A stretch of 64,000 nt of DNA, taken from positions 53,098-117,097 of the forward strand of contig NZ_JAMXLH010000058.1 in the NCBI RefSeq assembly GCF_024281035.1. The letters are read 5' to 3'. Below are positions 58,354 to 64,000 of this stretch, in pieces (positions within the stretch are counted from its first letter, which is position 1; the number at the start of each line of letters is the position of its first letter). The notes under the pieces were generated by a model. That model was not told the DNA's origin, did not search any database, and saw nothing but the letters and a program-made list of their open reading frames with translations. The position numbers and the translations under genes were made by a program. This DNA comes from Paraburkholderia sp. (GTDB lineage Bacteria > Pseudomonadota > Gammaproteobacteria > Burkholderiales > Burkholderiaceae).

Positions 58354-59541
58354 TTATTGAAGGTTTTCGAAGATCGCTGCGATGCCCTGTCCGCCGCCGA
58401 TGCACATTGTCACGAGCGCGTGGCGAGCGTGAATGCGCTGCAACTCTGCGAGCGCCTTCACGGTGATCAGCGCGCCAGTCGCGCCGATCGGATGGCCGAG
58501 CGAGATACCGGAGCCGTTCGGATTCACTTTGGCGGGATCGAGCCCCAGCTCCTGCGTTACCGCGCAGGCCTGCGCCGCGAATGCCTCATTCGCTTCGATC
58601 ACGTCGATGTCGCCGATCGCGAGCCCGGCACGTTCGAGCGCGATGCGCGTGGCGGGCACGGGACCGATGCCCATGTAGCGCGGATCGACGCCCGCATGCG
58701 CGTATGACACGAGCCGCGCGAGCGGCTTGAGCCCGCGCGCCTCAGCCGTCTTGCGTTCCATCAGCAGGACAGCCGCCGCCGCATCGTTGAGCCCGGATGC
58801 GTTGCCAGCCGTCACCGTGCCCTGCTCTTTCTGGAACACGGGGCGCATCCCCGCGAGTTCGGCCAGGGTGACGTCCGCGCGTACATGCTCATCGGTATCG
58901 AAGACGACTTCCTTCCCTTTCACCCTCCGGGTCAGCGGAACGATCTGCTCCTTGAAGCGGCCTTCGGCGATCGCACGCGCGGCACGACGGTGCGATTCGA
59001 TTGCGAGCGCATCCTGTTGCTCGCGCGTAATGCCGTATTTCTGCGCGACGTTCTCCGCCGTGACGCCCATGTGCATCGACTCGAACGGATCGTGCAGTGC
59101 GCCCAGCATCATGTCGATCAGGCGCGCGTCGCCCATGCGCGCGCCGAAGCGCGCATCGGGCGTGATGTACGGAGCCCGGCTCATGCTCTCCGCACCGGCG
59201 CCGATCGCAACATCGGCGTCGCCGAGCAGGATCGTCTGCGCGGCGGACACGATGGCCTGCAGGCCCGATCCGCAGAGCCGGTTCACATTGAAGGCCGGCG
59301 TCGCTTCGGGCACGCCGCCGTTCAGCGCGGCGACGCGGGACAGATAGAGATCTTTCGGTTCCGTTGCGATGACGTTGCCGAACACGACGTGACCGACTTC
59401 ATTACCCGCCACCTGCGCGCGCGCGAGCACTTCACGCACGACGATCGAGCCGAGTTCGGTCGGTGCGAAGTCCTTCAGGCTGCCGCCGAACTTTCCGATG
59501 GCGGTACGCACACCGCCGACTACAACGACTTCTCTCTGCAT
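58354..59541 (-). CDS. Acetyl-CoA acetyltransferase / beta-ketothiolase
   Basis: VVVVGGVRTAIGKFGGSLKDFAPTELGSIVVREVLARAQV...NVNRLCGSGLQAIVSAAQ...NEAFAAQACAV...GGGQGIAAIFE. Confidence 0.94.
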   Translation of the reverse strand: MQREVVVVGGVRTAIGKFGGSLKDFAPTELGSIVVREVLARAQVAGNEVGHVVFGNVIATEPKDLYLSRVAALNGGVPEATPAFNVNRLCGSGLQAIVSAAQTILLGDADVAIGAGAESMSRAPYITPDARFGARMGDARLIDMMLGALHDPFESMHMGVTAENVAQKYGITREQQDALAIESHRRAARAIAEGRFKEQIVPLTRRVKGKEVVFDTDEHVRADVTLAELAGMRPVFQKEQGTVTAGNASGLNDAAAAVLLMERKTAEARGLKPLARLVSYAHAGVDPRYMGIGPVPATRIALERAGLAIGDIDVIEANEAFAAQACAVTQELGLDPAKVNPNGSGISLGHPIGATGALITVKALAELQRIHARHALVTMCIGGGQGIAAIFENLQ

Positions 59542-59599
59542 GGTTTGTCCTTCGGTTGGTTGCCGGAGCGCCCTGATAACAGGCGCATGCTGCGGCGAA

Positions 59600-61273
59600 T
59601 TACATGTTCGGGTAGTTCGGACCGCCGCCGCCTTCGGGCGTGACCCATACGATGTTCTGCGTCGGGTCCTTGATATCGCAGGTCTTGCAGTGCACGCAGT
59701 TCTGCGCGTTGATCTGCAGACGGTCGCTGCCGTCGTCGTTCTTCACGAACTCGTACACCGCAGCCGGGCAGAAACGCGCCTCCGGGCCCGCATAGGTGCG
59801 CAGGTTCACGTTCACCGGCACGCCCGGGTCCTTCAACGTCAGGTGCGCGGGCTGGTTTTCCTCGTGGTTCGTATTGGAAATGAACACCGAGGACAGGCGG
59901 TCGAACGTGAGCTTGCCGTCGGGCTTCGGATACTCGATCGGCTTGCACTGCGACGCGGGCTTCAGCATCTCGTTGTCGCGATGCTGGTGATGCAGCGTCC
60001 AGGGCACCTTGCCGCCGAAGAGTTTCTGCTCGATACCGACCATCAGCGTGCCGAAATACAGGCCCTTGGCCATCCACTGCTTGAAGTTGCGCGCCTTGTA
60101 CAGCTCCTCGTGCAGCCACGACTGCCTGAACGCTTCGGGGTAAGCCGTGAGTTCGTCGTGCTGGCGGCCTGCCTGCACGGCTTCGAACGCCGCCTCGGCG
60201 GCCAGCATGCCGGTCTTGATCGCCGCGTGGCTGCCCTTGATGCGCGAGGCGTTCAGGAAGCCCGCATCGTCGCCCACCAGCGCGCCGCCGGGGAACGTGA
60301 GCTTCGGCAGCGACATCAGGCCGCCCGCCGTGAGTGCGCGCGCGCCGTACGAGACACGCTTGCCGCCTTCGAGGTACTTGCGGATCTTGGGGTGCGTCTT
60401 GTAGCGCTGGAACTCCTCGAACGGCGACAGGTACGGGTTCGTGTACGCGAGGCCGACGACAAAACCGACCATCACCTGGTTGTTGTCGATGTGATAGAGG
60501 AACGAGCCGCCATAGGTGTGGGCGTCGAGCGGCCAGCCTGCGGTGTGGACCACGAGTCCAGGCTGGTGCTTCGCCGGATCGATTTCCCACAGTTCCTTGA
60601 TGCCGATGCCGTAGACCTGCGGGTCCGCGTTCTCGCCGAGCTTGAGCTTTTCGGTGAGCTGCCGGCCCAGATGCCCGCGCGCGCCCTCGCAAAAGAGCGT
60701 GTACTTCGCGTGCAACTCCATGCCGAGCTGGAAGCTCCCGGTCGGCTCGCCATCCTTGCCGATGCCCATGTTGCCGGTGGCGACGCCCTTGACCGAGCCG
60801 TCTTCGTTGTAGAGGACTTCGGCGGCCGGGAAGCCCGGGAAGATTTCCACGCCGAGCGCCTCGGCCTGCTGGCCCAACCAGCGCGTGACGTTCGCGAGGC
60901 TGATGACGTAGTTGCCGTGGTTCTTGAAGTTGTCCGGCAATGCCCAGTTGGGCACCGCTTTCGCGCCGGTTTCCGATAGGAACAGGAAGCGGTCTTCCGT
61001 GACCTCGACGGTCACCGGCGCACCCTGTTCCTTCCAGTCGGGGATCAGTTCGCCGAGTGCGCGCGGGTCCATGACCGCGCCCGAGAGGATATGCGCCCCG
61101 ATTTCCGAGCCTTTTTCCAGGACGCACACGCCGATCTCGGCGCCTTTTTCCTGCGCCAGCTGCTTCAGGCGGATCGCTGCAGACAGGCCAGCCGGACCGC
61201 CGCCTACGATCACCACGTCGTATTCCATCGACTCGCGTGGGCCGTATTGCTCGATCAGATTTGTTGCAGTCAC
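59600..61273 (-). CDS. Electron transfer flavoprotein-ubiquinone oxidoreductase
   Basis: EYDVVIVGGGPAGLSAAIRLKQL...GSEIGAHILSGAVMDPRALGELIPDW...C-terminal 4Fe-4S INAQNCVHCKTCDIKDPTQNIVWVTPEGGGGPNY; GTG start at 61273. Confidence 0.94.
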   Translation of the reverse strand: MTATNLIEQYGPRESMEYDVVIVGGGPAGLSAAIRLKQLAQEKGAEIGVCVLEKGSEIGAHILSGAVMDPRALGELIPDWKEQGAPVTVEVTEDRFLFLSETGAKAVPNWALPDNFKNHGNYVISLANVTRWLGQQAEALGVEIFPGFPAAEVLYNEDGSVKGVATGNMGIGKDGEPTGSFQLGMELHAKYTLFCEGARGHLGRQLTEKLKLGENADPQVYGIGIKELWEIDPAKHQPGLVVHTAGWPLDAHTYGGSFLYHIDNNQVMVGFVVGLAYTNPYLSPFEEFQRYKTHPKIRKYLEGGKRVSYGARALTAGGLMSLPKLTFPGGALVGDDAGFLNASRIKGSHAAIKTGMLAAEAAFEAVQAGRQHDELTAYPEAFRQSWLHEELYKARNFKQWMAKGLYFGTLMVGIEQKLFGGKVPWTLHHQHRDNEMLKPASQCKPIEYPKPDGKLTFDRLSSVFISNTNHEENQPAHLTLKDPGVPVNVNLRTYAGPEARFCPAAVYEFVKNDDGSDRLQINAQNCVHCKTCDIKDPTQNIVWVTPEGGGGPNYPNM

Positions 61274-61289
61274 CGTGCCATCCCCTGCG

Positions 61290-61440
61290 TCAGAACTGGT
61301 CTTCGATCGGGGCCAGTGCGCCCTTGTTGTCATGTGCTGCGCCGAGGACTGATTCGAACGCGCCTGCACACGGCAGGATCTGCGTCGCGAAGCAATGCGC
61401 CATCGCCGCCAACCAAACGAGAACGATGGTAGCTGCGATC
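61290..61440 (-). pseudogene. Possible acyl-CoA dehydrogenase C-terminal remnant
   Basis: Minus strand LAAMAHCFATQILPCAGAFESVLGAAHDNKGALAPIEDQF resembles C-termini of FadE-like acyl-CoA dehydrogenases; weak. Boundaries approximate. Confidence 0.3.
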
Positions 61441-61614
61441 GATCCAGATTCCCGTGGCGAAACCGGACCATCTAGTGACAATTTCGGCCACGCGATAAGG
61501 ATCGGGCAACGGACGTCGCCTCGGTTCCTGTGCGGCCGGAACGCGTCGCGTCCACCCCATCGTCGCCGCATTTTTCAATCCGTTGCTCGTGCAATTGATC
61601 AATGTCTACCTTCA

Positions 61615-63213
61615 CTACTGTTGCGCGAATACACCGTCCGTTCGCGAACGAACCTCGAATACGGCAATCGCATGCCGCTGGGCGGCCACCTGCTCCTTTA
61701 GCGAGGCTGCCGCTTCCGCAGCCTGCCGAACGACCGCCGCATTCCTGCGAATTGCCTGCCCCATGCGGCTCACCGCTTCGTTGACCTGCCCGATTCCCCC
61801 AAGCTGCTCTTCTGAAGCATCGAAGATGTTGCCGTTGATTTCGACCACACGTTTGATTGCCCCCCGGACCTCCGTCATGGCCTGCACGACGCGGTCTGCA
61901 TTCTCCGCCCCACCTAAAACGGCGTCAGACGAGGTTCGGATCAGAACCTTGATCTCCTTCGCCGCGATAGCTGCACGCTGTGCGAGGCTGCGGACTTCTC
62001 CGGCGACAACCGCGAAACCCCACCCGTGCTCGCCTGCACGCGCTGCCTCGACGGCTGCATTCAGCGCCAGAATGTTGGTCTGAAAAGCGATTCCTTCGAT
62101 AAGCGCCGTAATTTCCACGATCTTGTCCGAGCTTGCGAAGATGTCGTCCATCGTGACTCTCATCTGCTCGACCTCCGCCATGCTGGTATCGGCCGCGAGC
62201 GACGTCGTATTCGCAAACTCCGCTGCGCGGCGAACATGATCCGAATTGCGTTGAACCGACAAGATCAGTTCGCCCATGCTTGACGCTGTTTCTTCGAGCG
62301 ATGCAGTCTGCCGTGCCGCGCCAGCCGAGAGGTCGACACTGCCATCGGCGATCCGGCTCGATGCGTTCAAAATCGCGTCGCTCGAACCCTTGATGGTCTG
62401 AACCGTCCTGGCAAGATGTCTATCCATAACCTGTAGCGCCTGGAGCAACTGCCCGAACTCGCCTCGCAAGCTGATCCCCTCGGCTTCACCGAGCCGGCCT
62501 TCGGCGATTTTCCGGGCGACGCCAAGTGCAGCCTTCAACGGCGTCGTAATCGCCCATAGCAGCCAGGCGGACGCCGCGAATGCCACAGCAATGCCAAGAA
62601 CAATTGCGCCAAGCACCGTCCATCGCAATGTATTGAATGTCGCATTGCCACGTTCGGCCAACTGTCGCGCCTGCATTGCGCTCGACGCGACGTCGCGATC
62701 GATTGCGCGGGACACCGCATCGCCGGTCTCTGTGAGTTCATCGATCGAGAAGGCCGCCATATCTGAATTTCCGACACGAAGCACCGAAACGATATCGTCC
62801 GACTGGGTCCGGAAAATCGCGAGTTCTTTCGCTACCTGATCGGCAAGCCGGCGCTCGTCGGGCGCGGTAATTTTCGCGGGGTAATAGTCATGCCAGGCGA
62901 GATCGAGCTTCCGCTGTTCTTCGCCGATGCTTTCAACGAGTTCCGCAGCATTGTCCTGCCCATGCAGTGCCTGGATGTAACGCATCTGAAGACGGATCTT
63001 TAGAGCCGCCGCCTGCACGGCCGTTAGATCCTCGATTGGCACTGTGCTCGACGAATACATGCTGCCCATATCCGCACTGAGCCGGGCGAGGCCACGAAGG
63101 CCCATCAGACCAATAGATGCCATCAGTGCGACGCAAACACCAAGCGCCAGCATGATCTTGAACCGGATCGTGCCCGTAAATGCGCTCACTCTGCCATTAC
63201 GTATAAATTCCAT
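61615..63213 (-). CDS. Methyl-accepting chemotaxis protein (4HB sensor, HAMP, MCP signal domain)
   Basis: Two TM segments, HAMP, and signalling tip [59 protein letters not shown]. Confidence 0.94.
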   Translation of the reverse strand: MEFIRNGRVSAFTGTIRFKIMLALGVCVALMASIGLMGLRGLARLSADMGSMYSSSTVPIEDLTAVQAAALKIRLQMRYIQALHGQDNAAELVESIGEEQRKLDLAWHDYYPAKITAPDERRLADQVAKELAIFRTQSDDIVSVLRVGNSDMAAFSIDELTETGDAVSRAIDRDVASSAMQARQLAERGNATFNTLRWTVLGAIVLGIAVAFAASAWLLWAITTPLKAALGVARKIAEGRLGEAEGISLRGEFGQLLQALQVMDRHLARTVQTIKGSSDAILNASSRIADGSVDLSAGAARQTASLEETASSMGELILSVQRNSDHVRRAAEFANTTSLAADTSMAEVEQMRVTMDDIFASSDKIVEITALIEGIAFQTNILALNAAVEAARAGEHGWGFAVVAGEVRSLAQRAAIAAKEIKVLIRTSSDAVLGGAENADRVVQAMTEVRGAIKRVVEINGNIFDASEEQLGGIGQVNEAVSRMGQAIRRNAAVVRQAAEAAASLKEQVAAQRHAIAVFEVRSRTDGVFAQQ

Positions 63214-63419
63214 ACGGAGCTTTCACCTTGTCGACAGGCGTCCTGGCTATCCGTTGATTTCACCGATGGCGTCCACGCTATTTAGCGTGAACACGGCTCG
63301 CCCTCGCCGGGAATGGACGGGGCCAGCGCAGTCCGGGAGAACGCGCGCCGACGGCAGCCATCGCCCACCCGACGAGGGTTTTAGACACACTTCAACGGCT
63401 GTTTCAAACCGGCCGCAGT

Positions 63420-64000
63420 CTAGTCGCTCAGTGCATCGACAAGCGCCGGGACCGTTGAGAACAGATCGCCCACGAGGCCGTAATCGGCGACGCTGAAAAT
63501 CGGCGCTTCTTCGTCCTTGTTGATCGCAACGATGACCTTCGAGTCCTTCATGCCCGCGAGGTGCTGGATCGCACCCGAGATGCCCACCGCGATATACAGC
63601 TGCGGCGCGACGATCTTGCCGGTCTGGCCGACCTGGTAGTCGTTCGGCACGTAGCCCGCATCCACCGCCGCACGTGAAGCGCCCAGTGCTGCGCTGAGCT
63701 TGTCCGCCAGCGGCTCGAGTACCTTCGTGTAGTTCTCGCCGCTGCCCAGACCGCGGCCGCCCGAGACGATGATCTTTGCGTTGGTCAGTTCCGGACGGTC
63801 GAGCTTCGTGACTTCACGGCTCACGAACTGCGACAGGCCGCTATCGGCTGCTGCATCGATTTTCTCGACCGCCGCGCTGCCGCCTTCTGCAGCAACGGCG
63901 TCGAACGCCGTCATGCGAACCGTGATGACCTTGATGGGATCGGCCGACTGAACCGTTGCGATTGCATTGCCCGCGTAGATCGGGCGCTCGAACGTGTCGG
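63420..64000 (-). CDS. etfA: Electron transfer flavoprotein alpha subunit (C-terminal part; continues beyond window)
   Basis: [93 protein letters not shown]. Confidence 0.93.
   Translation of the reverse strand, partial: DTFERPIYAGNAIATVQSADPIKVITVRMTAFDAVAAEGGSAAVEKIDAAADSGLSQFVSREVTKLDRPELTNAKIIVSGGRGLGSGENYTKVLEPLADKLSAALGASRAAVDAGYVPNDYQVGQTGKIVAPQLYIAVGISGAIQHLAGMKDSKVIVAINKDEEAPIFSVADYGLVGDLFSTVPALVDALSD

Overview
64 kb window of a high-GC chromosome, most likely Burkholderiales (Paraburkholderia/Caballeronia-like; judged from protein style, not from a search). It is dominated by catabolic and transport modules, with no rRNA, tRNA, CRISPR array or prophage seen. Modules in order: (i) acetone carboxylase acxABC with a divergent sigma-54 activator and a partial acyl-CoA synthetase; (ii) a 2-hydroxycarboxylate transporter next to a DctB/DctD two-component system; (iii) a NitT/TauT-type ABC transporter, TctDE-like two-component system and porin; (iv) two convergent MocR/GntR aminotransferase-like regulators; (v) nosZ, a lipoprotein cytochrome c and norCBEFQD, without nosRDFYL; (vi) a ClC channel and a Cfa-like methyltransferase flanked by LysR and transposase remnants; (vii) a TPP enzyme with TctBA and TctC; (viii) a fumarate reductase/SDH-like complex, split class-I fumarase/tartrate dehydratase, DctA-type carrier and TauE/SafE exporter; (ix) a sulfolactate module (comC, slcC, DctA-type carrier, suyB, suyA, GntR regulator); (x) hbd, thiolase, ETF-QO, an MCP and partial etfA. 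The most interesting leads are a NosZ predicted to be a Tat-exported lipoprotein paired with a lipoprotein cytochrome c, and an unusual Frd/fumarase/DctA/TauE operon next to the sulfolactate genes that might process a sulfonated C4 acid. All functional calls come from reading the sequence and recalled family motifs; no database search was run.
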